This document shows, piece by piece, positions 38,878 to 48,235 of a stretch of DNA of 64,000 nucleotides (within the stretch, counting starts at the first letter, position 1; every line of letters starts with the position of its first letter). A program made the translations under genes and the position numbers. Location: positions 1 through 64,000 of the forward strand of contig DATAZY010000011.1 of assembly GCA_036271795.1 (NCBI GenBank), written 5' to 3'. The notes beneath the pieces were generated by a model, which saw only the letters and a list, made by a program, of their open reading frames with translations, ran no database searches and was not told the origin of the DNA. This DNA is from Galbitalea sp036271795. GTDB lineage: Bacteria > Actinomycetota > Actinomycetes > Actinomycetales > Microbacteriaceae.

Positions 38878-39269
38878 GACGCGTTCTCCTCGACACGAAT
38901 GTCATCGTGTCGGCGCTGATCTTCCCGCAGTCTGCTCCGGCTCTCGCCGTGTCGATGGTCATCGAGGTCGAGCAACTTGTACTCACCCAGTGGATCCTCG
39001 ACGAGTTAGGCGATGTCGTCGGCCGCAAGTGGCCGGACCGTCTCGGCGCGCTTGAGTTGTTCCTCAGCACCGTCGGGTATGAACTCCTTGCGGTGGGGTC
39101 TTCCGGCGTTCAGATTCGCGACGTCGACGACCAGCCAATCCTCGACGCGGCGATCAGCGCGGGCGTCGACGTGATCGTCACCGGCGACAAAGACTTCCTC
39201 GCGCTTGAGATCGACAAGCCCCGCATCCTGACCGTCCGCGGATACCTCGATTCGGCCGCCCGCCAATAG
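38874..39269 (+). CDS. PIN-domain ribonuclease toxin
   Basis: A 131-residue PIN protein. The expected acidic residues of the Mg2+ site are seen: LLDTNVIVSAL (Asp7), LDEL near 43, and DVIVTGDKDFLAL (two Asp at about 109-112). PIN toxins of VapC-like type cleave RNA and are held by a partner antitoxin, encoded just upstream. The pair would stabilise the element. GTG start 38874 overlaps the antitoxin stop. Confidence 0.9.
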   Translation: MRRVLLDTNVIVSALIFPQSAPALAVSMVIEVEQLVLTQWILDELGDVVGRKWPDRLGALELFLSTVGYELLAVGSSGVQIRDVDDQPILDAAISAGVDVIVTGDKDFLALEIDKPRILTVRGYLDSAARQ

Positions 39270-39310
39270 GCTACGCGGTCAGCGAGTCTGTCAAGAATCA
39301 CAAGCACCCT

Positions 39311-40789
39311 CTAGACGTTTTTCAACTGCCTAGCGTTGGTGTCGAAGGCGGCGAGCTCGTTGGGGTGGAGCTGGTGTTGAACGACGAATGATCGTTCCTT
39401 GATCCGCCAGAGCCCTTGACCGAGTCCGAGCCCGGGGAGGAGGTCGCGTTCGGTGCCGGTGAGGCCGAGGGTTTTTGCGGTGGTGCCGAGTTGGTCGGCT
39501 TCTTGCCGGTAGATGATCCGTGTCTCCGCATTCGCCAGAAGGCTGCTGGCGAGGGAGCGCATTGCGGTGCCTTGGTCGCCGACGTTGTCGAGGTCGGTGA
39601 GTTTGTGGAAGATCAGCATGTTCGCAATCCCGAGGTGGCGGGCGAGGCGCCATTGCGCGTCCATCCGTCGCAGAAGAGCCGGGAATTGCATCAGCCGCCA
39701 TGCCTCGTCATAGATCACCCACCTCTGCCCGCCGGCCGGGTCCAGCAGTGCGGATTCCATCCACGCGGATGAGCAGGTCATCAGTACGGACATTAGGGCT
39801 GAGTTGTCGGCGACACGGGATAGGTCCAAGGAAATCATCGGCAGGGTCGGGTCGAAGGTGACGGTGGAGGGGCCGTCGAAGAGTCCGGCGAGATCCCCTG
39901 ATACGAGGCGACGTAGGCCGTGTCCGAGCAGCCGTCCGTCCTCGGCAAGCCGGTCGTCCTGGTCGGCGTCGGGGCTAAGGATCCGGTCGACCACCATCGG
40001 AAGCACCGGCACCGTCGATGACGCAACGGTTCCGCGGAGCGCGATGTCAATCGCGGTGTGCTCCAACGGTGACAAGGCCCGTCCGAGGATGGTTTCGGCG
40101 AGGGCGCCGATCAGGTCACGGCGGCGGGACGCAACCTGAGTCGCCCATTCCTGGTCCGTGACGTTCGAGGGGCGGATGCCTTCGTCGAGCGGGTTGAGAC
40201 GGTTCCGCATCCCATGCCCCAGGACGATGGCTTTCCCGCCGACCGCTTCAGCGATGGCCGTGTGCTCGCCCTTCGGATCCCCGGGGACGTAGACGCGGCG
40301 CCCGAACGGGATGGACCGGGTATAGAGGGATTTTGCCAGGGATGACTTTCCGGAGCCGACGATCCCGGCGAGGACAATGTTCGGGGCAGTGATCACGCCT
40401 TGCCGGTACAGTTCCCACGGGTCATAGACGAACGATGCCGCCGAGTAGAGGTCCTGTCCCACGAACACGCCGGCGGATCCCATGCCGCCTTCGGCGAGGA
40501 ACGGGTACGCGCCGGCGAGCGTGGCCGAGGTGTCCTGATGGGTTGGCACCCGGAAGCCCCGGTAGGACCGTAATGCTGCGGGACCGGTCTCGCCGCCGGG
40601 TGGCAGGTAGGGGATGGTTTTCAACTGGGCACGTTCAGCCTCGTATCGTGCCCGGGCGTCCACCCGTTTCTGGTCGTTCGCATCGCCGCGAATGCGCGCC
40701 GCGGCCCGGGCGCGTGCTTTCTTCTCGCTGCGGGTTTCGTTCGCCGGGGTGACCAGTGAACTGGCGTGCGTGATCGCGGAGTGCTTCAA
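39311..40789 (-). CDS. VirB4/TraE-like conjugation ATPase
   Basis: A 492-residue ATPase without the long N-terminal domain of classical VirB4, so it resembles the short actinobacterial type. Walker A GIVGSGKSSLAKSL (142-149), then GDPKGEHTAIAEAVGG and Walker B RWVIYDEAWRLMQFP near 360. The ending GLGQGLWRIKERSFVVQHQLHPNE is typical. TTG start at 40789 with AAGGAA upstream. It energises the channel together with the SCO6880-like protein. Confidence 0.88.
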   Translation of the reverse strand: MKHSAITHASSLVTPANETRSEKKARARAAARIRGDANDQKRVDARARYEAERAQLKTIPYLPPGGETGPAALRSYRGFRVPTHQDTSATLAGAYPFLAEGGMGSAGVFVGQDLYSAASFVYDPWELYRQGVITAPNIVLAGIVGSGKSSLAKSLYTRSIPFGRRVYVPGDPKGEHTAIAEAVGGKAIVLGHGMRNRLNPLDEGIRPSNVTDQEWATQVASRRRDLIGALAETILGRALSPLEHTAIDIALRGTVASSTVPVLPMVVDRILSPDADQDDRLAEDGRLLGHGLRRLVSGDLAGLFDGPSTVTFDPTLPMISLDLSRVADNSALMSVLMTCSSAWMESALLDPAGGQRWVIYDEAWRLMQFPALLRRMDAQWRLARHLGIANMLIFHKLTDLDNVGDQGTAMRSLASSLLANAETRIIYRQEADQLGTTAKTLGLTGTERDLLPGLGLGQGLWRIKERSFVVQHQLHPNELAAFDTNARQLKNV

Positions 40790-40827
40790 TCTGTGCGCTT
40801 CCTTGTTGAGTGTCGTCGTTGGATGGT

Positions 40828-42282
40828 CTATATGCCGCGCCCGAGGGGGAGGGCGGCGGCGGTGAAGGCCTGGGCCTGTTGTCCGACGAGCCGGCGGGTT
40901 TCGCAGGACGCCTGGATCGCGGCTTGCTCGATCGCGGACACCGCAGCCTCGAGCTCCGTCTCGGTCGGGGCGGAGATGGCGATGAGTCCGGTGTAGCGCA
41001 GGAGTCCGTGGCCGGCGGTGAGGTCGGCTTCCTGTTGGAGGACGTCGTCGTATTCAGCGGATTGGCTGAGGTCTTCGATCTGGCCGATCTTCGCCCGCTG
41101 GTGCGCGTCGGAAATGTAGCCGGTGCGTTTCTTACGGATATCGCGGGCGGCAACATCGGCGCGGATCGGGTCACAGATCAGCGAGAACGATCGCCTGATC
41201 CCGCTGGATAACAGCACGGGTGCGAGGAATCCGGGGTAGACCAAGCTGCGGGGCCATTCGCTGATCCACAGCACTGCATGAAATGCGGTGTCCGTGCGTA
41301 GCATTCCCCAGGATTCCTCCACCGCGACCGGCCCGGCTCCCGCCAGACCCTGGCCCACGCCGGCGCGCTCCAGGCTGACCGCAACCGTGGGGTCATACGC
41401 GGTGCGGAGCATGGTGCCAAGTTGTGCGGGGGAGTACCAGCCGGTGGGCTTCAGGTCCGCGGTGCGCAGCGCCGCGGTGAGAGTTGTCATCTCCTGCCGA
41501 AGCACCTGCGCGGCCCCTGTCATCCCGCCGCCGGCAGCCCTGATCGGTCGCGCCGCCGCCCGCAAGTCCAGGGAAAGGCTGATCGTGGATACGTGTCGTT
41601 CCCCGGCGGGGCCGGCCCGTTCGATCAGTTCCCGGTAGGTGGTCGCCACCCAGGAGCCGTCATCGTTGCCGTGTTCGGCCCACCAGCGGGCAAGCCCCGT
41701 CCCGGAGTCGGGGAGGGTTCGTTCGAGGACCTGGAGCCGGGCGATGCGCCCAGACCGGCATGCCGTGGCCAGAACGCGTCCCCACCCGGTGACGCGCCGT
41801 TCCTGCTCGGCGGGGTCCAGCAGGATGAATGATGGATGACTTACCTCGAGCAGGGCGGTGAGGGTCTGCGTGTTCGGGTCGTGGACCATCACCGCCCCGG
41901 TCTCGGGGTCATCAAATTCCCGCAACCGTGCGGCGTCACCGGGCAATGCCAACGTGCCGACAGATCTTGGGATGGTGAGCCGTTTCCGATATGAGGTCTG
42001 TTTTGCCGCCGACCGAAAGGCCCAATGCCCGCCGATGGGCAGCCACTCGATCGCCTTCCGACCACCGACAGGCAGCCAGGTCGCAACAACAGCGGTAACC
42101 CAAAGCGGAGATGTCCACAGCCCCCCGGTAGCTCCGCCGGCATAGAGTGCGCCCACGATTGTCACCCCGGCGACTGCGCCGGTGACGAGCTGCGGGAGGG
42201 ACAGGCCGAGGAGGATCCCACGGCGGGCCAGGCGGGAGAACTTCACCGGTCGCAACGCGAACTCGGAGGTCGGGTCACCCAT
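40828..42282 (-). CDS. SCO6880-family (PrgI/VirB3-4-like) type IV secretion protein
   Basis: A 484-residue protein with two N-terminal helices (LSLPQLVTGAVAGVTIVGALYAGG and LWTSPLWVTAVVATWLP), followed by a large cytoplasmic domain with no P-loop. This layout is the SCO6880 family of actinobacterial conjugation modules, which corresponds to VirB3 plus the front of VirB4. It precedes the ATPase gene, so the two may act as a split VirB4. Start ATG 42282 lies 12 bases after the TrbL-like stop. Confidence 0.85.
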   Translation of the reverse strand: MGDPTSEFALRPVKFSRLARRGILLGLSLPQLVTGAVAGVTIVGALYAGGATGGLWTSPLWVTAVVATWLPVGGRKAIEWLPIGGHWAFRSAAKQTSYRKRLTIPRSVGTLALPGDAARLREFDDPETGAVMVHDPNTQTLTALLEVSHPSFILLDPAEQERRVTGWGRVLATACRSGRIARLQVLERTLPDSGTGLARWWAEHGNDDGSWVATTYRELIERAGPAGERHVSTISLSLDLRAAARPIRAAGGGMTGAAQVLRQEMTTLTAALRTADLKPTGWYSPAQLGTMLRTAYDPTVAVSLERAGVGQGLAGAGPVAVEESWGMLRTDTAFHAVLWISEWPRSLVYPGFLAPVLLSSGIRRSFSLICDPIRADVAARDIRKKRTGYISDAHQRAKIGQIEDLSQSAEYDDVLQQEADLTAGHGLLRYTGLIAISAPTETELEAAVSAIEQAAIQASCETRRLVGQQAQAFTAAALPLGRGI

Positions 42283-42294
42283 CAGTGTTCGCTC

Positions 42295-43632
42295 TCATAG
42301 TGTCGCGGTCGGCCCGGCCGCTGTCCGCGGGTTCGTCGGGACGGGTGGTGCCGTGCCGGCGGTGCTGGTCGGGGTGATGGGTTGCTGGCTGGCAGTAACA
42401 TGTTGGTCCGCCGCACCGCCGATCGCTGCGCCCGCCTTTGGTCCCGCCGTCGCGGCGGCCTTGACGACTTCCGCACCGATTATGGCTGCTGCTGCCGGAC
42501 CCGCCGCGGCCACCCCGGCCCCGGCAGCTGCCCCGGCCCCACCTGCTCCCGCCCCACCAGCCTCGGCACCTGCGACCGCGGCGGATCCTCCGCCCGAGCC
42601 GGCGGCGCTCCCATCGGACTGTGACACCGGTGGTGCACCGCCACCTCCTTTCCCGCCGGCACCGTCGAGCACTTTCTTCGCCGCGCCCCCGGAGGGTTTC
42701 CCGGGCACGGGGATGGGCCGGTTGAGGGCTTGTTTGGCTTCCTGTTCGGTGGACATGGCGTGGTAGATGTCGAAGCCGATGAAGGAGACGAACTTGTAGG
42801 CCATGTAGGGGGCGAACGCGGCAACGAACATGAGCACGATGCCGGCGATCGGGTCGGAGATGGAGGCCAGGTCCAGGTTGATCGGGGCGTTCAGCTGGTT
42901 GATGGCGACGAGGAACACGACGACGATGACCAGTTTGGAGACGATCAGTGCAATCACGAAGGAGGCCCACTTTCCGACCCACCCGCGGGTGGCATCCCAT
43001 ACCGTCCCGGATAGGGCGACCGGTGCCAGGACGATGCCGACCAGCAGTAGTGCCTTGCGGACGAGGAGGGAGAACCAGACGATCGCCGCGGCGGCGATGG
43101 CGAGGAACGCCAGGAAGATCGTGATGATCGCCCCCACCCCGGGGCTCGCGATATTGATGGTGGTGAGGCCTATGGCAAGGGCTCCGATCTTCGCCCCCAT
43201 CTCATCCAGCGTTGTCCCGGTGGCTTGCACGATGCCGATACAGAGTTGGTCGACGATTTGCAACAGGGTGGCGGTGAGGGTGATGACCAGGAACGATCCG
43301 AGCACCGATTTCGCCAAGCCCAGGGCGGCGCGGTGGAGGGCGCCGGGGTCGCGGCGGATGAGGCCGGTGATCAGTTGTAGGCAGAAGAAGATCAGCATGA
43401 TGAAGACCGCGATGCCGAAGAGGACGTTGTAGACCTTCAGGTAGTTGTCGCGGGTGACGTCGACCAAGGTGGTGCTGTCGAACACCGACCACACTTCCTG
43501 GAACATCCATTGGGCGGAGTTCCCGGCGGCTTGGGCGAGCCAGTCGAACGGTGCCTCGACCAGAGTTCCGGCGGCCTGCCCGGCGCTTTGGCACACGTCG
43601 GCCAGGACTGGGATATCGCACACCCCGCTCAC
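42295..43632 (-). CDS. TrbL/VirB6-like multi-spanning channel protein
   Basis: A 445-residue protein. After an extracytoplasmic N-terminus it has about six hydrophobic segments (residues 70-90, 105-125, 155-180, 185-210, 225-245, 262-282). The last 140 residues are Gly/Ala/Pro-rich and unstructured. This is the architecture of TrbL/VirB6 proteins that form the inner-membrane pore. GTG start with an unusually strong AAGGAGGG site. Confidence 0.83.
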   Translation of the reverse strand: MSGVCDIPVLADVCQSAGQAAGTLVEAPFDWLAQAAGNSAQWMFQEVWSVFDSTTLVDVTRDNYLKVYNVLFGIAVFIMLIFFCLQLITGLIRRDPGALHRAALGLAKSVLGSFLVITLTATLLQIVDQLCIGIVQATGTTLDEMGAKIGALAIGLTTINIASPGVGAIITIFLAFLAIAAAAIVWFSLLVRKALLLVGIVLAPVALSGTVWDATRGWVGKWASFVIALIVSKLVIVVVFLVAINQLNAPINLDLASISDPIAGIVLMFVAAFAPYMAYKFVSFIGFDIYHAMSTEQEAKQALNRPIPVPGKPSGGAAKKVLDGAGGKGGGGAPPVSQSDGSAAGSGGGSAAVAGAEAGGAGAGGAGAAAGAGVAAAGPAAAAIIGAEVVKAAATAGPKAGAAIGGAADQHVTASQQPITPTSTAGTAPPVPTNPRTAAGPTATL

Positions 43633-43662
43633 AAAGTCCCTCCTTCCTTGAGTTGAATCGGT

Positions 43663-43992
43663 CTAGACGCTTTGGCCGACATTCCAGAAGAAATTGATGA
43701 GCGTGACCGCGCCACCGCACAGGATTGCCGCGCCGCAGGCGACGAGCACCCCGTTCTTCCCACGGCCGGCGAGGTGCGGGTTGGAGGAGTGGGCGCCGAA
43801 TCCCCAGACGATCGCCGCGACGATCAGGGCAAGGACCGAGAGGATCAGGCCGACGGTCATGATCGCGCCGACGATGGTCCGCAAGGCGGCGATCCCGGGC
43901 AGCCCGGTGTCGTTCGGCGGAATGCTGATGTCCGTTGGCACCGCGATGAGGATTGTGCCGATGGTGGTGTGGATGAGATCGATGACAGGCAT
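43663..43992 (-). CDS. small membrane protein of the type IV secretion module (VirB2-like candidate 2)
   Basis: About 109 residues from ATG 43992 (MPVIDLIHTTIG). Two hydrophobic helices lie near 35-62 and 80-100, with the loop HLAGRGKNGVLVACG. The same order of two helices is seen in the upstream small gene (44087-44410), so the two look like paralogues and fit a pilin/VirB2 role. Actinobacterial proteins of this kind are sometimes listed as DUF6112; I am inferring that from the pattern. Confidence 0.7.
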   Translation of the reverse strand: MPVIDLIHTTIGTILIAVPTDISIPPNDTGLPGIAALRTIVGAIMTVGLILSVLALIVAAIVWGFGAHSSNPHLAGRGKNGVLVACGAAILCGGAVTLINFFWNVGQSV

Positions 43993-44086
43993 GGTCGTGG
44001 ACTCCCGGATGACGGTGACCCGCACCGGCAGGATTGGCGGGGCTCACTGATAGGTGCGTCGGGCCACCCAACCGTGGGGGAGGTTG

Positions 44087-44410
44087 TTAGAGGGTGCTGC
44101 CGAGGTGGAGGAGGAAGTTCATCCATGCCACCCCGCCCCCGGCGAGCGCGGCGGCACCGCCCGCGACGAGAACACCAGTGCGGGCTTTAGCCACAGATTG
44201 GTAGTTGCCGTGCGCTGCCGCGAGCGCCCACGCGGCGGCGCAGACGATGAGCATGAGGCACGCCACGATCAAGACGATCGTCAGTAGGGCGCCGATAAGC
44301 GCGACCAGGGTCGACTGGCCGCCCACCGCACCGATGTTCGGGTACACCGCCGACAGCCGTATTGGGCCGTGCCCTCCGGGCGTCAGCGTTGTCGACTGTA
44401 TGGGGTTCAT
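44087..44410 (-). CDS. small membrane protein of the type IV secretion module (VirB2-like candidate 1)
   Basis: A 107-residue protein. Helices VALIGALLTIVLIVACLMLIVCAAAWAL (about 37-63) and VLVAGGAAALAGGGVAWM flank the basic loop SVAKART. It shares the fold of the next gene downstream and is coupled by a TGATG overlap to the wall hydrolase. Likely a pilin-like subunit or a channel accessory of the T4SS. Confidence 0.7.
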   Translation of the reverse strand: MNPIQSTTLTPGGHGPIRLSAVYPNIGAVGGQSTLVALIGALLTIVLIVACLMLIVCAAAWALAAAHGNYQSVAKARTGVLVAGGAAALAGGGVAWMNFLLHLGSTL

Positions 44411-45615
44411 CGGGTCAGCGGTGCGGACCCTGCGCCGCGGATGTCGATGTGCTGGTGGGTGCAGGTGTCGGGGAACTGGCCGATGTGCTCAAGGTCGACA
44501 GGATCGCCGGCAGCGGTGCGGCATTCGGATTGTCCCGCCCAGGATCCGTCCGGCAGGACGATGTCCAGGTAGTGCAGCAGGGCGATGTCTGGGGTGTTGG
44601 ACCCGTTGAGGACCTGACCTCCAACGCTGGTGAAGTCCACCGCCAGATCCGGTATCGCGCAATGCGGTGAGGAGGGGCAATCGAGTGTGTCCTCGACACA
44701 GGGCCGCCCGAGGTCGCTCACCACGACCGAACCGTAGCGGTCCAATACCAGGACGATGATCTGGAGGACCCGGGTATCGACCTGACATCTGGCGGTCACC
44801 GTCCCGTTCGCAGTCGCTTCGATCTCCTGCGTGTACATGGCGGGAACCAACGTTGTGAACGTGCCTTTGCCGTGGGCGTTGACGAGGGTCTGCGCCAGCT
44901 GTTGTGCATTGTCGGAAACGATCGAACACGCGGCCCCCGTGGTGGTGTTGGCGGCGGGCGCGGTTCCGGTGAGGGTGTTGAGGATGCTGCGGGCGACCGG
45001 TTCGTAAGTCGCGTACCGGTTGGCAAACGCGGACACCTCCACCGCCTGCGCAGCCGCCCCCAAGGAGAGCGCCTCCCAGTCCGGGACGTCGAGCAGGCCA
45101 CGCGGGGAACCGTGGTTCGGTCCGGTCAGACCACCGAAGAACGCGGCGGCCTGGTAGGTCGGATCCATCAGTTGTGCGATCGAGCCCCATCCGGCGGTGG
45201 GGCGCATCTGGAACATCCCCAACGAGTCATGGTCTGATCCCTCACCATCGTGCGGATAGGTCGCGGATGCGGGGTAGGCGGTGGTGTTGGCGAGCATTCG
45301 CAGCTCCGATTCGGTCAGCGCTGCCATCAATGCGACCAGCACCCCGCTCGTCCCAACCCCGGCGGTCCCAGCGCCAACCTCGATGATGGTCGCGGCCCGG
45401 CCCAGTTGGGTGTGATCAAGCGTGACCGTGGCGCCGGTGGGCGTCGCCGCGGTGAGACTGCCCGGGATCGTGCCATCGAGGGTGAGGCTGGACGCGCCAC
45501 ACAGTTCGGCCTCAACCAGTGCTGGGTTCACAAACAGGCCGACACCGATCATCGCCGACGCCGGCCCGAACAACACCGCCGCGGCCGCGACCGCGCCAAG
45601 GACGATCTTCAACAT
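44407..45615 (-). CDS. secreted peptidoglycan hydrolase of the conjugation module
   Basis: A 402-residue protein with an N-terminal signal or anchor (IVLGAVAAAAVLFGPASAM). The middle (GSDHDSLGMFQMRPTAGWGS, about residues 128-147) has the look of a lytic-transglycosylase/lysozyme-type domain. The C-terminal part (CAIPDLAVDFTSVGG and HIGQFPDTCTHQHIDI) resembles an M15/D-Ala-carboxypeptidase-like domain with conserved His/Asp. It would open the wall for the mating channel. Catalysis is inferred. Confidence 0.75.
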   Translation of the reverse strand: MLKIVLGAVAAAAVLFGPASAMIGVGLFVNPALVEAELCGASSLTLDGTIPGSLTAATPTGATVTLDHTQLGRAATIIEVGAGTAGVGTSGVLVALMAALTESELRMLANTTAYPASATYPHDGEGSDHDSLGMFQMRPTAGWGSIAQLMDPTYQAAAFFGGLTGPNHGSPRGLLDVPDWEALSLGAAAQAVEVSAFANRYATYEPVARSILNTLTGTAPAANTTTGAACSIVSDNAQQLAQTLVNAHGKGTFTTLVPAMYTQEIEATANGTVTARCQVDTRVLQIIVLVLDRYGSVVVSDLGRPCVEDTLDCPSSPHCAIPDLAVDFTSVGGQVLNGSNTPDIALLHYLDIVLPDGSWAGQSECRTAAGDPVDLEHIGQFPDTCTHQHIDIRGAGSAPLTR

Positions 45616-45625
45616 CTCCGGGGCC

Positions 45626-46279
45626 CTATTTCAGTGGTGTGTTCGGGCCGGACAGCCGCAGGATGTGACAACGCGGGAAGGTCGGTTGGCAGGCGAGAAA
45701 CACTGTGAACGAGACCGGATCGGAGGTGGCGGCTGATTGCTCGTACCAACTCCCGGTCCGATGACGGAACGCGTCGATGGTCACCGCCGTTGTCCCCGGG
45801 CGTACCGCGGAGGGGTCCGAGGCGACCGCTTGACCCCAGGCTGCCGGAATGTAGGCCCGCACGATGGTCACCGTTTCGACGGTCTTGTAGTGGCGCAGCT
45901 GCTGCCATTGGGTGTCGGTGGGGAAGTAGGCGGCGAGGTCGTTGACCAGGCCGGAGGTTTCGACACTGGAGGGGTCGGCGTCCTCGCTGATCACCGACTG
46001 GTAGTCCTCCGGCTGCTGCCCGGAGGCGGTGTCCCACACGAACAACGAGCGGGCTACCGCTTTCGCGTAGGTCACCGGGTCGTTCGTGTGGGGCAGCGAC
46101 GTCGGTGGCGCGACCTTGGTGGGGGCTGGGTTCGCCAGGGCAGGTGTGGTCGGGGTGGATGCCGCCGGTGTGTCGGTCGTGGTGCCGACGAGTCCGTACA
46201 GCCCGACCCCTGCCAGGGCGGCAAGACCCACAGCTCCGATGATTAGCGCGATGACCGTGCGGTGGCGCAATGGTTTCAC
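45626..46279 (-). CDS. TcpC/VirB8-like membrane protein
   Basis: A 217-residue protein with one N-terminal helix (VIALIIGAVGLAALAGVGLYGLV, residues 8-30), a Thr/Pro linker to about 65, and a soluble extracytoplasmic domain (PVTYAKAVARSLFVWDTASG...FTVFLACQPTFPRCHIL). This single-helix, NTF2-like outline fits TcpC/VirB8 assembly factors, which the module otherwise lacks. GTG start overlaps the ParB-like stop (GTGA). Confidence 0.7.
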   Translation of the reverse strand: MKPLRHRTVIALIIGAVGLAALAGVGLYGLVGTTTDTPAASTPTTPALANPAPTKVAPPTSLPHTNDPVTYAKAVARSLFVWDTASGQQPEDYQSVISEDADPSSVETSGLVNDLAAYFPTDTQWQQLRHYKTVETVTIVRAYIPAAWGQAVASDPSAVRPGTTAVTIDAFRHRTGSWYEQSAATSDPVSFTVFLACQPTFPRCHILRLSGPNTPLK

Positions 46280-47376
46280 AAGATCCCCCGGTCGGGCTGT
46301 CGGATGCTCTCGAGGGTGCGCTGCGGGTCCGCATCAGCGTCGGCTGAAGGTCGGGCCTTGGAGCGGGCGGCATGCCGGAATGCTTCCGCTTGGGCCACCC
46401 AGTCATCGAACTGCTCCCACTGTGCGGCGGTCAGGGCGGCACCGATCTCGGCCGGGTCGTAATGCAACCACCAGTAGTCGGTTTCGCGGATCGTCATCAG
46501 GAACGCTCGCACACTGAATCGGGCGACCTGCGCTGGTGGCGTGCGTGGCGCCAACGGCGCCCGCAAGCCACTTGTCCCGTTCGTTGCGCGGGCGCGCGCC
46601 AACGCGTCTTTCGCCACGCGGGCAAGGTCTTCGGGCCGATCGAGCGCCTGCAGACGCTGTAGTCCTGAGGTGGCAGCCTGGCGGACATCTGCTGGCTGTG
46701 CCGGGTCGAGTGCGAGCTGCTGGAGTTCGCCGGTGCCTTGTGCTGCCTTCACCACAAGGTAGTGGCCATTGACTCGTCGGTCCCGGTCCAGGGCCGACAG
46801 CTCACGGACCGCAATTTCTCGGACCTCAGTGGGAGCGGTGGGGTCCTGGGCTAGGTGTTGGACTTCCAGGATGCGCTCCAAGGTCAGGTCCGACCGCTGG
46901 CCGGTGACGGCGCGGGCAGCTTGTGCTCGGGCGTCCCCTGCCGGTCCCGCAAAGTTTGCGGGACCGGCAATTGCGGGGTTGCGCGGGTCGGAACGGAATT
47001 GGGTCGCTTCCTTCCGCCGGGCGGCGTCTTCCTGGTAGAGGGGCTTCAACTCCGCGTACAGGCGAGCGGCTTCAGTGGGGGTGAAGGGTTTGCGCAGGGT
47101 GTTCTCGTGCTGCTCGGCAAGCATCCGTTCCAGGTCGGTGGAGATCCCGGAGCGCACCCACACGTTCACCGTTTTCCAGCCCAGCTCCCGCACCGCCGCA
47201 TAGCGCCGCACCCCACAGATCAGCGTGCCGTCGGGGCTGATCGTGATCGGCTGCAACAAGCCAAGCACCCTGATGGACTCAACCAGTTCGTCCAGGTCGC
47301 CAAGCTCGTTCCGCAGCCGGTATCCGACACGGATTGAGGCCACAGCACGGGCAAGTTCGACGTGTCCCTCACTCAC
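46276..47376 (-). CDS. ParB/Spo0J-type nuclease-like DNA-binding protein
   Basis: A 366-residue protein. Residues 1-110 hold the ParB N-terminal domain: NELGDLDELVESIRVLGLLQPITIS, then GTLICGVRRYAAVRELGW. The rest (200-366) is helical and hydrophilic. I use the GTG at 47376, which shares GTGA with the stop of the preceding gene; the long frame upstream would be basic and disordered. Role inferred: partition of the excised circle or binding of the nearby repeats at 48808-48910. Confidence 0.85.
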   Translation of the reverse strand: MSEGHVELARAVASIRVGYRLRNELGDLDELVESIRVLGLLQPITISPDGTLICGVRRYAAVRELGWKTVNVWVRSGISTDLERMLAEQHENTLRKPFTPTEAARLYAELKPLYQEDAARRKEATQFRSDPRNPAIAGPANFAGPAGDARAQAARAVTGQRSDLTLERILEVQHLAQDPTAPTEVREIAVRELSALDRDRRVNGHYLVVKAAQGTGELQQLALDPAQPADVRQAATSGLQRLQALDRPEDLARVAKDALARARATNGTSGLRAPLAPRTPPAQVARFSVRAFLMTIRETDYWWLHYDPAEIGAALTAAQWEQFDDWVAQAEAFRHAARSKARPSADADADPQRTLESIRQPDRGIL

Positions 47377-48182
47377 GCTGCGTACCGTTCCAGACTGGTC
47401 ATCGCGGCGGCGAGCACCAGGGTGTCGTCGGCGAGGAGTGTCGCGGCGGTATCGCCGAGCAGCACTCGAGCCAGGATTCCTCGCGGAACCGGCATTCCAG
47501 GAACCGTGTGGTTGCCGAGGAGCAGTCGGACCAGGCGGGTCCAGGAGGACCGCGGGATGTCCAGTTGGGCGGGGATCGAGGCATCTCTGCGCAACGACTC
47601 GAACGCTGTGTCCCGTGCCCCGCACGAGGACAACCGGTCGGTGACATAATCGACGCTTGCCTCGGCCACCTCCACAGGCCAGCCCGACAGGGCCAGGAAC
47701 CGTGTCGCCTCCGCAATTGGCGACATCCCCGGCCGTTCATCGGCCGCACCACAACCGGTAGCGGTGTGGAGGATGTCGAAGATGAACTCTTCATGTTCGC
47801 CGGCCCGGATCGGTGGGTCGTCCACCAGCTCGCGCGGGTGGCGTGCTCGGTCGGTGGAGACCATATGCCGCTCCGCGGTGGTCTCCGCTTTCAACGTTCG
47901 GGCGACCGCGGTCGTCACTACCGCCCAGGGGTCGTCCGCGTGTCGAGTGGTCGGGGCGACCATGGCGAGGAATGCGGCGTGGGCGGCGTCGGCTTCGTCC
48001 CGATGCCATTTGGTCGCCAGCCGGCGATATTTGTGTTCCGCGAAGAGCATGAGTTCACGGGCGTCCGGATCAGTGGACCATGCGCCGGGCCCGGCGGTGT
48101 GCAGACGATGCAGCACAGCGCGTAGCCCTTCCGGACTGGCGAAGCCCTTTGTGTCGTGGTCTTGCGCAGTGTGAGTTTGCAT
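47373..48182 (-). CDS. hypothetical element protein
   Basis: A 269-residue soluble protein rich in Ala, Arg, Asp and Glu with predicted helices throughout (FAEHKYRRLATKWHRDEADAAHAAF, VVTTAVARTLKAETTAER). Part of it vaguely recalls sigma-factor region 2 but I cannot support that name. ATG 48182 has GGAG upstream. It is coupled to parB by overlap and thus probably acts with it. Confidence 0.7.
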   Translation of the reverse strand: MQTHTAQDHDTKGFASPEGLRAVLHRLHTAGPGAWSTDPDARELMLFAEHKYRRLATKWHRDEADAAHAAFLAMVAPTTRHADDPWAVVTTAVARTLKAETTAERHMVSTDRARHPRELVDDPPIRAGEHEEFIFDILHTATGCGAADERPGMSPIAEATRFLALSGWPVEVAEASVDYVTDRLSSCGARDTAFESLRRDASIPAQLDIPRSSWTRLVRLLLGNHTVPGMPVPRGILARVLLGDTAATLLADDTLVLAAAMTSLERYAA

Positions 48183-48235
48183 GGTGGGGTCTCCTTGGAT
48201 GTGGGGGCAGTTTCAGGCGCGGGGCGACGCGTGGG

